Shown here piece after piece: positions 11,701-24,072 of a DNA stretch of 64,000 bases. Location of the stretch: contig SNVD02002412.1 of the NCBI GenBank assembly GCA_013180625.2, positions 102,765 to 166,764 of the forward strand. The letters run 5' to 3'. Each line of letters opens with the position of its first letter. Positions within the stretch are counted from its first letter, which is position 1. The translations under genes and the position numbers were made by a program. A model generated the notes under the pieces. The model worked only from the letters and a program-made list of their open reading frames with translations. It made no database searches and was not told the DNA's origin. The stretch comes from Boswellia sacra (Eukaryota > Streptophyta > Magnoliopsida > Sapindales > Burseraceae).

Positions 11701-12937
11701 AAATGGAAAATTTAAGCATATATGTTTGCACACACAGACATCAGAAATGCATAGATACAAACAGTCAAAAGTTGATACAAGGATACAGAACAAAACCACC
11801 AGAATGCAATAACAATTAATACTGCATTGCATGCCTCTTCATACCAGTAGCCTACTATTGATGTTTTCTTTGGGTAGCTTTGATGGGAAAGAAAAAAAAA
11901 ATGAATAAAATGTGGCCTATAACAGCTAATTAAGGTGAAATGAAATCTCAAGGTCTTCTAAAATTGCATTTATAAATTGTCAATTTGTTCAAATTTACTT
12001 CAAATTGAAGTGGCCTGATAAACTTAGATAATTAATCCGTCATTGGTGCTACAACCAACATTACTATGTCTTATACAGTTCAACCAAGAATTAGTATAAG
12101 ACAACAATCTATACAGAAGAACAGCAGAAAAACTTGAAAATAAATCGGTAAGCCAATATAACCTTGGTTTTCAAAGAAGTTTACTCCCTAAACGAAGAAA
12201 AACTAATTACTTCTATCTAACCATGAAATTAACCAATTTTAAGTTTAATAAGATGTATAGAATAGCCAAGAGCATCGATTATTGCACCATCGCTTCCATA
12301 TTTAACAACAAAACAAACAAATACAAAATATTGGAACGATACATTGAATGATAAAATACCATTTTCTTTCAAGCCAAAACAACAAAAAATGCTCAAACAG
12401 CAAGGTACTTACACCCATTCTCTTGCCCTTTCCTCCAGCCAAAAGGATAACTGACACGCTTTTCTCCTTTACAACAACGGAACTCTGTGACAACAACAGC
12501 CCAACATGAATACACAAACTTAAAACAACAAAAATATAAATTTGACCTCTTTCTACCTTTTTGCATACAAACTAACCCTTCAAAACAAGTGAACAAACCA
12601 AACCCATATCGCCTATACACTTAAAACTGATAATCAAACTTCTGAAAAGGACCAACCCCACTTACATTATCAAGTTTTGCAGAGCAACTAATCTTGGACG
12701 TGGCAATTCTGGCCTTCCTTGTCAAGTCAAACACTTGATTTCTATAACCTGAACAGCACCAGAACAAATTCAATAAGATTAAAACAATAACCAGATTGTA
12801 AAGTAAAGAGTGGTTGTTTAGAAGTGGGTAGGTGAAGAAAAGAAAGTACCAGTTTTTGTGGGAAATTGGTGAGTATCTGGAAACAGTGAAAGAGAAGGAG
12901 AAGAAGTGAAAGGAAGATTGAGTTGAAGAAGCGCCAT
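8709..12937 (-). CDS. ISPD: 2-C-methyl-D-erythritol 4-phosphate cytidylyltransferase, chloroplastic
   Basis: This is the third step of the plastid MEP isoprenoid pathway: MEP plus CTP gives CDP-ME. Twelve exons splice in frame: 12937-12850, 12748-12666, 12484-12413, 11633-11578, 11009-10930, 10767-10685, 10145-10068, 9868-9800, 9383-9315, 9201-9155, 9052-8962 and 8762-8709. The total is 870 nt, or 289 aa. The N-terminus is Ser/Thr-rich without acids, as in a transit peptide ([20 protein letters not shown]). The nucleotide-binding loop [11 protein letters not shown] is followed by [62 protein letters not shown] and [14 protein letters not shown]. All junctions keep phase and no lesion is seen. 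NDUFB3 lies divergently upstream, as I recall for At2g02500/At2g02510. The start is the first ATG, 8 codons before the first proline-rich turn. Confidence 0.95.
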
Positions 12938-13278
12938 GTCTGTCTCAGGCTGGAATAGGAAAAGCAGAGACAGTATATAGAAGGCGTTGATAGCAATGAA
13001 GATGAGAGTTGAGACAGAAGAGAAGGATTGTACTTTGTTCTGTTAAAACAGGTAAACGTGCGCCAGATGCTCCTGTTTTCCACATTTTTGGACATTTTTT
13101 TTCATTTGGTGCGTTTCTTATTCTTTTTATCAATTTGTTTATTTTTCATTAAAAAAAAAAACTTTGGTGTTTGTCAATTTAAATAAATAATTGTAAGCCA
13201 CTAGGTCCGATTTCTCAAATTCGAAGCATGCATTGTATTTCTTTTTCTAGCTTTTGTTATTTAGAGAGGTAACTTGAA

Positions 13279-13880
13279 GGGGCGTGTTTGGTAGCCCGCT
13301 TAGCAGCGTATAGGATGGCCTAAAACGGTTGTACAATGTTTGGTCTGAAATCGGAACTGGAAAGCATATAGGCTGGATAAGACATGCATTATTAAATAAA
13401 TATTTTATTTAAAATTATAATTATAATAAAATAATTAAACAATAATTATAACAGTTTATTAAAGCTGCATTACTTATGAATAATAATAAATATTTTAGTT
13501 AAATAATTAATTTTTACAAATATAACAAATTAAGTACTGATTACTTTTTAATCAATTAAGTCTAATTTTCATTATTTCTAATTTGATATTTTATATTATT
13601 ACTATTTCAATAATATGTATAAACTTATTTATTTACTTACTAAAATAATTATTAATTTGAATTTATGAATTTTTTAATTAATAGTTTTTTGTTAATTATT
13701 TTAATTAAGAATAAAAAAATTAATCCAATCCAGTTCAATCTTTTGTCAAACACAGTATTATTCAACATTTATCCAATACAGTGACTAACTAAATATAGTA
13801 TAAAGTTTATCCAATCCCACACAATACAATTCAATACATTATTATCCAATACAATTATAGTTATACAATAAAAGATGTTT
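13279..13880. mobile_element. possible PIF/Harbinger-like MITE
   Basis: The left end GGGGCGTGTTTGGTAGCCCG resembles Harbinger-type ends. The right part contains TTTTGTCAAACACAG and several TCCAATAC-type words, similar in style to the Harbinger right end at 48,540-48,713. The interior is extremely AT-rich without coding capacity. The exact right end and target-site duplication are not resolved. Confidence 0.35.
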
Positions 13881-14002
13881 CTTGATTAACATTTTTATTA
13901 ACAAATTCTTTTTTATATACTATAGAGATGTGTCCCAGAAAAAGAAAAATATTTAAAATTATAAAAAATGATGTAAGCATGCATCCGGTCTATGAATAAT
14001 GT

Positions 14003-14170
14003 TAGTCTCAAAAACTTTTTATGTAAACTCTTACATACAAATTGATTTATCATGAGATAATTTGAATAATAGATATATAAAATCTATTCGATTAATGAAA
14101 GGTGATGATATATGAATAAATAAGTCATACCACATCAGTTTATATACATAGTTTGTAAGAGTAATATTAT
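14003..14170. repeat. AT-rich MITE-like repeat, copy 1
   Basis: The words CTTACATACAAATTGAT, ATAGATATATAAAAT, GATGATATATGAATAAATAA and a closing GTTTGTAAGAGTAA occur in the same order at 26,410-26,595. The two halves of each copy are imperfectly inverted (CTTACAxAx..TxTGTAAG). Confidence 0.55.
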
Positions 14171-14455
14171 CCGAAGTCTATATCAATAGTTGTGAAAAAA
14201 CATTCGAAGCATTAAATTGTTGTCACTGAATCTCTTTTCACAAAATCTATATAAGAATTTTCATATTTTTCCCATTGAAACTAGTCAAATTCCGAAGAAA
14301 ATGAGGTTAATCATGGGCTGATGGGCTAGGCCCACAACAACTTTTCCCTGTGCAACCCAAGAGGCCCAAACCATTCAATTACTCAACAAAGAAATCTAAA
14401 AGCCAGCAAAGGACACGAACCGCTTTCCATCGAAGCTTGCAGAAGTGCTTGGAGA

Positions 14456-14677
14456 ATGGGACACACGGGGGAGTTCTTCAGGAGAAGGGACGAGTGGAGG
14501 AGGCATCCACTCCTCACCAGCAATCTCCGACAAGCTACTCCTGGCCTTGGCATTGCTCTTGTCTCTTTTGGCATCTATCTTGTCGGTGAACAAGTCTACA
14601 ACAAATTCATCGCTCCTTCTCCTTCTCATGACCACCACCACCACCACAAGGCTTCACATGCTTCATCTTCTCACTGA
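14456..14677 (+). CDS. NDUFB3: NADH dehydrogenase [ubiquinone] 1 beta subcomplex subunit 3-type protein (complex I, NDUFB3)
   Basis: A 73-residue accessory subunit of mitochondrial complex I. GEFFRRRDEWRRHPLL at residues 5-20 is the family signature. One membrane helix follows at about 30-48 (PGLGIALVSFGIYLVGEQVY), then a His-rich, Ser-rich tail (HDHHHHHK at about 58-65). Length and layout match the Arabidopsis proteins At1g14450 and At2g02510 as I recall them. The ATG at 14,456 starts the conserved block; the upstream frame adds nothing recognised. The stop is TGA. Two longer frames over the same bases are shadows. A probable 3' UTR intron follows the stop. Confidence 0.9.
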   Translation: MGHTGEFFRRRDEWRRHPLLTSNLRQATPGLGIALVSFGIYLVGEQVYNKFIAPSPSHDHHHHHKASHASSSH

Positions 14678-17180
14678 TCGCTTCACTTCAGGTTATTCTT
14701 TTACAGGTTTCTGTCTTCAATTTTTTGTATAATTTGTTTACTGCATCTCATGTCAGCTAATTTGTAAATGTTTAGTAGTCAAAATCTATGCTTTTCTTGT
14801 TTGTTGTTTTGGGTTTTGTTCTGATTGTGGTTCTGGGAAATGGGTTTTGTTTTAATTTTTCTTTTGTGCAATGGGTTTGTTTTTTATGCTCTACCACTGG
14901 CGAATCTTGTTTTGATTTTAGTGGGTGTGTTTGTTTTGATTGGAAAGTGGGATGTTTTGTCTGTAGTTGGCCGTATAAGATAGTGATAATTTTTTTTTTA
15001 CGTTCTCCGTATGAAATGGGGCCTATAATTTAGGTTTCTTTGATATTTTGATCTGATCAGAGTCATTCCATTTGTTTATGATTAATTCATAAAGGTTTAG
15101 GGTTTTGATGATGTTATTAAGATTGATTTTTTTATGGGTTTGATTTTTGTGCTGTAGCCTTTGCTAATCTTGTATTAGCTTTGTTTGGACTTTGCTGATT
15201 TTTCTGTGGGCATAAGTTGTCTTTTTTTTTTTTGTGTGAAATTAGGGATTTTTTGATATTATGCTTGTTTTACAATGTGCTCTTTATTGGCTACATCTAA
15301 TTATTTGTTGTTGTACAATTGAATTTCAATTCAATAAGATCTCTAACGAAGCAGCCCACTTTGTTGGATTCTAATATCATCTCCCGCATTTGATTCGTTT
15401 GTAAGACCTAAGATTTTGGTATTAATGGTTAATTGCAAAAATGAGTTAGACCTACAGATGCAAGTTAAATTATATGGACTTGTAAAATGTTTATTTGATT
15501 AGGCATAGAGAAATTAGAAGGGATTGTTTGGTGGAAATTGTCATCTATTTATCTCACACATGTGCTAGGAAAACCACCAAATTAGGTTCTTACATTTACA
15601 ATTAGATTATTTGCTTTCTTGAGTTTAGAATTGACAATTATTTACCTTTTCTCTTTGTTTTGATTGGGGATGGTAGTGGAATTTAAAACATTGAAAACTA
15701 TGTGTATCATTGGATCATAGCTCCAAAGACGTGGTGAACCTTAGTTGAAGGTATTTAAGAGATCAAGGTGACCCATTTTACCTTACAGTTTCTTTTCCCA
15801 AATCCCATCTACCCCATAACCTACAAATTACAAAATTCCCCTAGACTTTGCAACTCATAGAAGTATTATGTAGCTGCATAAGAACCCAAAAGCATAAACA
15901 ATCGAAGACTCCTATCAATTATGGCTTTACATGATGATTATTGGTTGTATGCTTTTTGGAGGATATATACATACACGTACACATAACAGATATACATGAA
16001 GGGACTTTTGTACATTGATTGGTGGCTAACTTAAAGATGATGTTAATTTTAAATCAAGTGGCTCTGGTCTTAATATGTGTTATGGCTGCATAGGCTATGA
16101 GCATCGACCATTAAATGCTATTCTAAGTTGGTATTATCAGTATAAGCCAGACTGGTTGCTACTTACAAGTCTGTGGTTTCTAGTTTTTGTATATTTAGAA
16201 CTACATTAACTTGACCTACGGTGGATTTGCTGACATATCTCTGAGATTTTAGTTGATCAGTGCAGGGGAAGTCTCTGTGGGGTGAACATCAGTTATTGGT
16301 TAGCTGAGGGTCCTTTGAGGCTGAGATTAATAGTGGATATTTGTAAGTTGTGTATTAAAGTAGGAAAAGTGAAAGAGAGTCAAAGAAGTAGTTTTTAACC
16401 TGTTTATTTTCTTGTTTCTTGTTTAATATTTTAAATCTATATATGAATGTGTTTATATGTAATTCCTTTTCTTAGGAAGTAGCTTTTAACGTGTGATTTA
16501 AAGGTAGATTTTTTTGTAAAGATTGAATGACATGAGATAACCCTAAAGGTTGGATTGAGTGGTTAAGAATCTCTGGTTTTAGGTAAAAATATTATGGGTT
16601 TCACTCCATTTGGGGTCACCTACTCGCAGAAATTATATTTAACAAGTTCCCCAACTACCAAGATTATAGGATCTTATAGTCTCTGTATTAGAATACGATG
16701 AATTTATAAGCAAGATGTGAGTTTCTGGGTATAATTTAAACAAAAAAATTAAGAAAAGGAAAGAAGATGTAAGTATTGATGTGAAGATGTAAGTATTGAT
16801 GTATGTACCTGTGTATTCCAGTCTTCAAAAGTTTTCATGGTATGATCTTGTGTTATGTGCTGCCCTTTCTTTTTCACATGACACATAGAACTGTTTCATG
16901 CAAATTAAATATGGTCTAATAGACACTCTATACAAGTCTTCGAATATTTCGTGGTTATGATTTTTTTTTTTTTTTTTTTGTTTATCTTTTTATAGTTGGC
17001 TGAGAAGGCTGGTATCAGCATGGTGGAAGATTTGAAGCTTGGGTTGGAGCTGTTTTGAATTCCCTCCTTGTGGTTTGGTTTGATGTAATAAGATGATAGT
17101 TGACATGTGGTAGTGTTTTACTTTGTTCTTAATTTTGTTAATTACTGTTGGTACACCTTGAGCGGTTTTTTATTTGAAAT
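14678..17180 (+). other. NDUFB3 3' UTR with a probable 2.3-kb intron
   Basis: Thirteen bases after the stop codon is CACTTCAG|GTTATT, a good donor at about 14,691. A long pyrimidine tract ending TTTTTATAG|TTGG gives an acceptor at 16,995. The exon after it has a short non-coding stretch and TTGTGGTTTGGTTTGATGTAATAAGATG. The intervening 2.3 kb is T-rich, as dicot introns are, and has no coding frame. RNA support is not available from sequence alone. Confidence 0.5.
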
Positions 17181-18155
17181 AAATAATTTCAAGAAAGCAA
17201 CTCTGTTTTCATATGCTAGTGCTAGTACTGTGTATAATGTATATACCTAATTAATCCTTCACGTCAACAAATTAAAAGCATTTATTGTTTATCAAATTCA
17301 GCGGCAGCACTTGCTAACCTTTTTCATTTAATCATTTCAGCATTATAATTTTTTAAACCATCGATGTGCAATCAACTTTAATTTAACCGACATGAATATA
17401 GATAAATGTCAACTTTATTTATATAGAATAAAAAGAAATTTAAATCCCCTCCTATTACTATAACAATAGATTTTAAGAATGCGAAATATGCATTGGTGAA
17501 TTTCACCTACCATGTACCAAGAGAAGAGACCTAGTTATATCTATGTTTGGTATTGTTTCATGAGCTAATTCATCCAATTCGTCTAGGCTGCTTAAGAACT
17601 CATTGATTAGTATCTAATTAGCCTTCACAGTTCTTCTGATCAAACGATAACCATATGAGATTAGAGAGCTCCCAAATACTACTAACATTCTAAATCATAG
17701 GATGAAATTTGAGATTATGAATCTTGCACAATGTTCAAAGATTTTGTTCCATTTGTAACTCGTAGTTACAGTAGCCCACAAGCGAACCACGTAGCGGAGC
17801 TGGCTAGGTAAGCATTTCAAGTATTAAAAGTTTGCAAGTGCACTATGCCAGTATCTGGCTAGCATTTAAAAATAAAAAATAAAAAATAAAAAATCAATGC
17901 CACCATGACCATCTCCAAGCAAAAGCACCCCAAAATGCTTCCATATTTTCATTCAATAACAGTCCCCCCATGTGTTTTATTCATAGGATGAGAATTGGCT
18001 GGAACCAACCAATTAAGCCTTTCATTTACTGTTTTTCTCTTTAACCTCACATTCATGATGAATGACTTGAACTGGAAAATAAATACATGAAAACAACTAT
18101 ATATGTAATGTAATGAAACAAAATACGTTAACTCCAAGCTATTGAAACTTCCCAG
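17181..18155. other. intergenic between the convergent NDUFB3 and STICHEL 3' ends
   Basis: No gene or element is recognised. There is a short AT-rich AAAATAAA repeat at 17,870-17,894. Poly(A) sites of both genes are expected here but I cannot place them. Confidence 0.55.
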
Positions 18156-21100
18156 TTATCTTCTAACTCTGTTCTCACTTTTCTTTACCCTTACACACTC
18201 TCCAAATAATGAAAACTGTCCACCTTTGCGTGATCGGACGGGAGTTCCTTTGACCTGTGCTCACAAACAGAATCACAATATTTTTAAGTTGTTCAAAATA
18301 CTTAAAAGGAGAAGGAAATATATTATTAGTAGCATACCTTTCCCCTCTGGCGAGGTTTGTTGTTATTCCAACAGAAAAGGCCACTGCAACCTCCGGCTGC
18401 CGACCCTGATTCATATCCCCTACAGAAAGAACGAGATTTACATACATAAGTTGCATCTAAATGAAATCTTGATATTCAGACAATAGAGAACATGAATCTC
18501 TAGATTTAATGAAAAAGGCATCACTCTTTTCATTCTCAATATAAAACTCCATGAAAAGCTTATGACAATACAAAACAAGTGAGCATGGAGCTCACTGAAC
18601 TTCAAGAGACCTGAATGTTTTATCAATTTCTAGTCTTAGTTACCGCAATCAAGTGGGACTTACGGAATGTGTAAAGGGTTCCAAGTAGTATAGAGACCAG
18701 AGAAACACTCACATGTTGTCTTTGCTGAAATTGCCTGCAAAGCTGCTATCATGCAATAAGCTTGGTGACATAGGATAATGATTGCCTCTTTTACCATCCT
18801 GGTCCTTTTGGAGCACTTTTTCATCATCAAGCTTCAAGACTTTGAGTTCATGATTTAATTCATCATCCCATTGCTGAGAGGACAATCCTGATGAACGAAT
18901 CGATTCTATATGATTTTGTTGATAGATTCCTTCCTGAGGCAGCACTTGGTTCTTCTCAGGTCTCAGATAAGCCAATGATCCAGGAGTGCCTTTCTCTGCA
19001 GTCTGTAACCAAGCAGTTTCTAACCTCTGCTCACGGATGATGGATTCAATCCTGTGCATTGGAATCTCTTGCTTCGTCTCTTTTGTGCCACTCAGTTCAG
19101 AATTGCCTCCAGCCAGCAACTCCAATGATCCACCAGCAGATCTAAGTGTTCCAGCATGAAATGGAGAACAATTAGGATACTCTTCTGCTCCTGTAAGCTT
19201 ACTTTCCAACTCATTGAAACTTCCTCCAGATAATTTCCGGGGCATTTGATGCAAGCCTGAATCAGAATAATTATCATTTGCATTTGAGCAGATTGCCTTC
19301 CTTTCTCTCTCAATCACTGCAGTTGTTTGTGTTTGCTTCAGACCTTTTGGCACATCATTTGAAATTCCGGAGTTTATAGGAGCCTCACCATCTGGCATGA
19401 GGATTATTCTAACCTCTACATTGTGTCTCAGGACAATTTCAATTGAATTGGTGATACTGCTCAAAAACCTTTCTGCTCTAGATTTAATAACACCATCTTC
19501 AAACCCAATGTAGGCAACTAAAACACCTGCAAGGAGAACCGTCAAGAGGAAATCAAAGACAGAAAAGGTAATGAATATAATTTATTATAAACTGTAAAAG
19601 AAAACAATAATAATAAAAAAGAAAATCAAAATCAGACATGTAAGTTCCTCTAAACTGCATCAAGCCCAATGATTAATAATGTTATTAACAAGTCAAACCT
19701 TTGCTTGGGAACAATAAGTTGCCCTGCCATGACCTGTGTTACTTTGGAAATCAGAACCATATTAATTTTTCATTTAACACTTAGCATGACTGTGAGATCA
19801 TGACTTCATTTATAAAATGGCTTCAACAACTATGAGAAAAAGAGCATCCTTGAATTGTTAGCTAAATGAAAGTGTATATTAAACATAAGCGAGGTTAAAC
19901 TGTATGAAAAACCCATCATTACATCAATTATCTGCAGGACTAAAAAGTAATTTGCTATGCAGTGACTCCACAACTAAACTATCTTCAAGAAACCTAAGAT
20001 AGAATTCATATGTATATAGATATAATTGAGGTTCAAGAGCAAGACTTCAATGTTTAATATAAAATTAATTAATGAAATTACGAATATAAATATGCTTTGC
20101 ATTTTGAAATCAAATCTGCTGGAAGACTTGTGGGCGTACCTTCAACTTCAGAGATAGACCAAAGCCTCCCATACACCCGTAGTAGCTGCTTTAGTGTCTT
20201 TGAGTGGCATCTTTCAATACACCTTGCCCAGATATCACCTAGCTTTTCTGAATTTCTGCAAGTAATAATTATATTGCCAACCCCACCATTATCATGTAAG
20301 GCTGCCAAGGCACCACCATCCATCGATTGGCTATGCAATGGCTTGGAATAAGAACTACAACCATCAATCTGCGAAAGTAATTCCCCTTGATGGTTGGAAT
20401 TACCATCCAATGGTCCACGAAAGGAAGCTGGAGAAGTTGAATTCCGAGGCATATATTGAGCTCCTGAGGTCTGCCTGTAAACGGTAGCTTCTCTTGAGGT
20501 ACTTGATGGATCTTCCTCAGCTGTCTTAGAGCTCTGCCTCCTACTGCTACCTGAATGGTTGAGATCTGGTGAAGGCACTGAACCAAGCTGCAGTAAAGTA
20601 GCTGTGAACCATGTTGAGCGTTCACTTGAAACCCTAAGCTGTTTCTCAGCCTCTGAAAGAAGCTTCAATGCATGCTTTAACCTTTCCAACTCTGCCTCAC
20701 TTACTGGAAAAAAATATCAACATCCATATTAATAGTTGATCAATATTTATAGAATAGCAACTTATGAAACTATACAATATTGTCTTAGAAGAAATAACAT
20801 GGCATTTGTTGCCTCAAAGAAGCAAATATTCATTTTATGTATTCAAGTCCATAACAGTTTGACCAACATTTATAGTGTTAAATGTTTCTCTTCCCTGTTT
20901 GTTTGATATCAAGGCATCAATTTATGATATTAATACTACTTTAGTGTCAGTGGTGATTCTCTATATGATATGACCAAAATTTTTAATCCCCATCTCAAAA
21001 CATGAATATGTATCTACAAGACAATGAATTTGCTATCTCTTGGGAGCTTTTATCTCTTGAAAAAACAACTGTAAAATAATGAAAAAGGTGATACTCACAA

Positions 21101-23667
21101 CTCCTTCCCCCAATGCTGTACGTTCCAGCAATGAGATCCATTATAAGGCTGGCCAGTTGAGACATCAAAACCATTGGATCAACCCCCGAGTCCATTAAAT
21201 CTCTGGCTCTTTTCACCGTTTCTGCAGTGTCAGATGACATTGCTAATTCTAACAGTTCCAGTAATTTATCATCTGAAACCACCCCCACCTATAGGAAGAC
21301 AGCACATAACATAAATAAGTTTAAACTATTTATTTATACAACTGAAGAATTATAAAAGAAAAGCGTTCAAATATATTTTGAAGGTGCTTTTCTATTTCTT
21401 TAATAAACGGTTAAGGTTTTGTAATTTGATCATTTTTTAGAGCCATTGAATTGCAATGTGGTTAAAAGCTGAAACTGAAGGTACCATGCCAAAGGAGCAT
21501 TGCTGAGAAAAAAACTCACAAGTTCATTTACAAGAGATGTAGTTATCCTTCTTCCCAGTAAACTCAGCTGGTCTAACATGGTTTCTGCATCTCGAAGAGA
21601 ACCATCTGCATTCAAAGCAATTAAGTTCAATGCATCAGATTCGACGTCCAGATTCTCATCAGCTGAAATTTTCCTCAACCTGGCTGCAATGTCTCCATCT
21701 TTGATTTTGTTGAAAAGGTATTTCTGACACCGTGATTGTATGGTACGTGGCACGTTGTCAATATCAGTTGTTATGAATATGAACACAACTCTTTGTGGTG
21801 GTTCTTCAAGAAATTTGAGGAGTGCCAGCCATGTCTTAGAGGGCAACAAGTGACATTCATCAATGACAAAAACCTTGTATTGTGAAGAGTTTGATGGTGG
21901 CGCCATAGACAGGCTTTTCAATAGGTACCTTATTCTGTCAATTCCCTTTTTATTGGCACCATCAACTTCACAAAAACTCCTGCTTTTGCCAGAGATGAAG
22001 TCAGTGCATTCTCTACAGTAGCCACATGGCTTTGTTTCTGCAGTGGCCATACAATTCAGAGCTGCAGCAAAGATCTTAGCTGTCGATGTTTTACCAGTTC
22101 CTCGAGGACCTTGGAAAAGATAAACAGGAGCAATCCTTCCTCTTGAAATGGCATTTGCAAGTGATTGAACCACAATGTTCTGCCCAATCAATTCGTCAAA
22201 GAACATTGGCTTATATTTCTGGCTCAGACTCCTAATGTTTTCCAGTGTACCGTCGTCTTCTCCTTCTCCATTTAGAGCCACAATCTCTAGTCCATCTTGG
22301 CTTCTACAGCTTGATGACCATCTCCTTCCATCCAATCTACTTAATGCCTCCAAATCAAGCTCCCCAAAGTTTGTTGAAAGCTCATCATCACTTCGTGCTG
22401 TTCCAATGGATGACCCTGCTCTCCTATCACCACTATTGGTAAGTAATGGCAGAATACCTTGAGCACTTCTAGAAGCCATTCTCCGCTTATTAGACATGGA
22501 AGATGAATGTCTCCTTCCATGATACATCCCCTGACTCCCACAAAATATGCTACTTCCTTTCCGCCGTAAAGTATCAGAAAGGGAAGGAGAGTAACAACTC
22601 CCACAAACCCCTCTATGCTTTGGTGTTCTCTTTGACCAATAACAAGGAATCCCACATCCTTGACGGCCCGGCAGATCCAAATGATCATCCATCTCATCAT
22701 CATTATCATTCAATGATGCTGTGGTGCCATCCCAAGATCCAACAGTGCTTGGATTACGATTACCATACGGATTATAAGAACTAGTAGACAATGCAGGTGT
22801 GCTATAGGAATAAGACGAGTCTTCTTTCCTACTATTCCTCAATAACTTAGAGGATGAATGTGACCAATTCTTGTGCTTAAGTTTTAAAAGCAAAGGGGAG
22901 GCCCCAGAATATTTACGCAAATCTTCTGAATTACAATAATCTTCAGTATCATCAGACTGCTCTACAGACTCATCCCTGCCTAAACCTAATACAGCTGAAG
23001 GATGAGCCTCTCTTGATCTTAAATTAGGATTAACTGAGTTCCTAGCAAGAACAAGTTGCTTTTTTTGATGTCTAGATAAAGAATTCAAATGGGAATTAGT
23101 TACCTTACTTTTCCTCTTGGCTGCCATTGCCCTTTTCATAGATGGAGTTGCTAAAGCTACAAGATTTGCATCTCTACATCTGAAAATCGTTGAAGAAGAC
23201 CTTTTACCACCCAAATAAGTATCACTCTTCGAATCCCCACCATTTCTTGCATCACTCAAGCTATCGTCAAAACTTTCAAGAACCGAAGAAGACCCTTCTT
23301 CTTCATCATCATCATCCTCATCATCATCAACATCAAAATCATCCTCATTTCTTGCAACTGCACTCGTCTCACTTGAAGATTTCTGATTTTTCCAATTATA
23401 CAAGAACACCTTTTTATCTTTACCATTCCCAATCCCGTTCACATTCACGTTCACATTGTAGTTTTCATCAACCCAGTGCTTTCCATTCTTCCAACCAGAA
23501 GCACCAGAAGCAGAAGCAGCCACCGCTGCAGCCGCCGCTATAGATCTGGAGGAACTCAGTGGCGACTTCCAAGACGAGGTTGTCCCCGGATCACGCAAAA
23601 CCCGGGCTGCTTTCCTTATCTGAGTCAGCTCCTTCTTCAGCTGCAGCCGCCCTCGCATTTCAGCCAT
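18156..23667 (-). CDS. STI: STICHEL-type AAA ATPase with DNA polymerase III gamma/tau similarity
   Basis: Regulator of trichome and cell branching in Arabidopsis (STI, At2g02480; paralogue At1g14460). Six exons join in frame: 23667-21520, 21288-21099, 20703-20140, 19526-18713, 18419-18338 and 18254-18156, giving 1,298 aa. Residues 1-500 are a basic, Ser-rich region with an acidic run near 105-125 (DDFDVDDDEDDDDEEEG). The clamp-loader-like ATPase follows: SQKYKPMFFDELIGQ, Walker A GPRGTGKTS at 520-528, a Cys cluster (C539, CGYCREC), Walker B FVIDECH near 601 and sensor/arginine motif IQSRCQKY near 644. A gamma-type domain III (MDSGVDPMVLMSQLASLIMD) and a long C-terminal part with a KSRAERFLSSITNSIE block follow. 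The C-terminus GCSGLFCWN is typical of the family. The nuclease/polymerase partners of bacterial DnaX are absent, so a role in DNA replication should not be assumed. Confidence 0.93.
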
Positions 23668-24047
23668 TTCTCAACCAAAACAAAATCAAAACACAACCCA
23701 GATAACAAAACACGCTTCACAACAATACCCACCTTCCCATTTCCATTTTCATTCATCAATCAACACATTTCACAAAAAATAAACAATCAAATATATTAAA
23801 AAAATAATTTTTTTTCCCAAAATATAAGAAGATATTAAAATGTTGGTTAAGCAGAAAGAGAGTGAGATGGGAAACAAAGGCTCTCTTGATTACGAGCTCT
23901 GTGCAGCTGTGACAGAGTGGGGCTCATTAGCTTAACTCAAAGAAATGAAATGGACCGCTGCTTGTAGACTTGTAGTTATACTATTATTATTATTATTTTT
24001 TATTTTGGTTTTGTTTTTGTTGTTCTTCACAGTTCACTTCACGAGGG

Positions 24048-24072
24048 TTTTTTTTTTTTTTTTTTTTTTTTT
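24048..24072. repeat. poly(T) tract upstream of STICHEL
   Basis: An uninterrupted run of about 25 T. Confidence 0.9.

Larger units (their letters stand above)
12938..14455. promoter_or_regulatory. shared divergent upstream region of ISPD and NDUFB3
   Basis: About 1.5 kb separates the two start codons, so both promoters must lie here. I could not pick a TATA box or defined motif with confidence. The interior is occupied by two probable MITEs (13,279-13,880 and 14,003-14,170), leaving about 340 bp next to ISPD and 285 bp next to NDUFB3. Confidence 0.5.

Noticed and set aside
12241..12300. Candidate ISPD exon reading [15 protein letters not shown]
   Set aside because: The expected [13 protein letters not shown] exon is at 11,578-11,633 and joins exon 3 in phase; this stretch would insert unrelated residues.
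14350..14589. 79-codon frame upstream of and overlapping NDUFB3
   Set aside because: Shadow frame; the NDUFB3 signature is in another frame starting at 14,456.
21500..23799. Several plus-strand His- or Ser-rich frames across STICHEL exon 1
   Set aside because: They are antisense shadows of the acidic and Ser-rich coding sequence, without family similarity.
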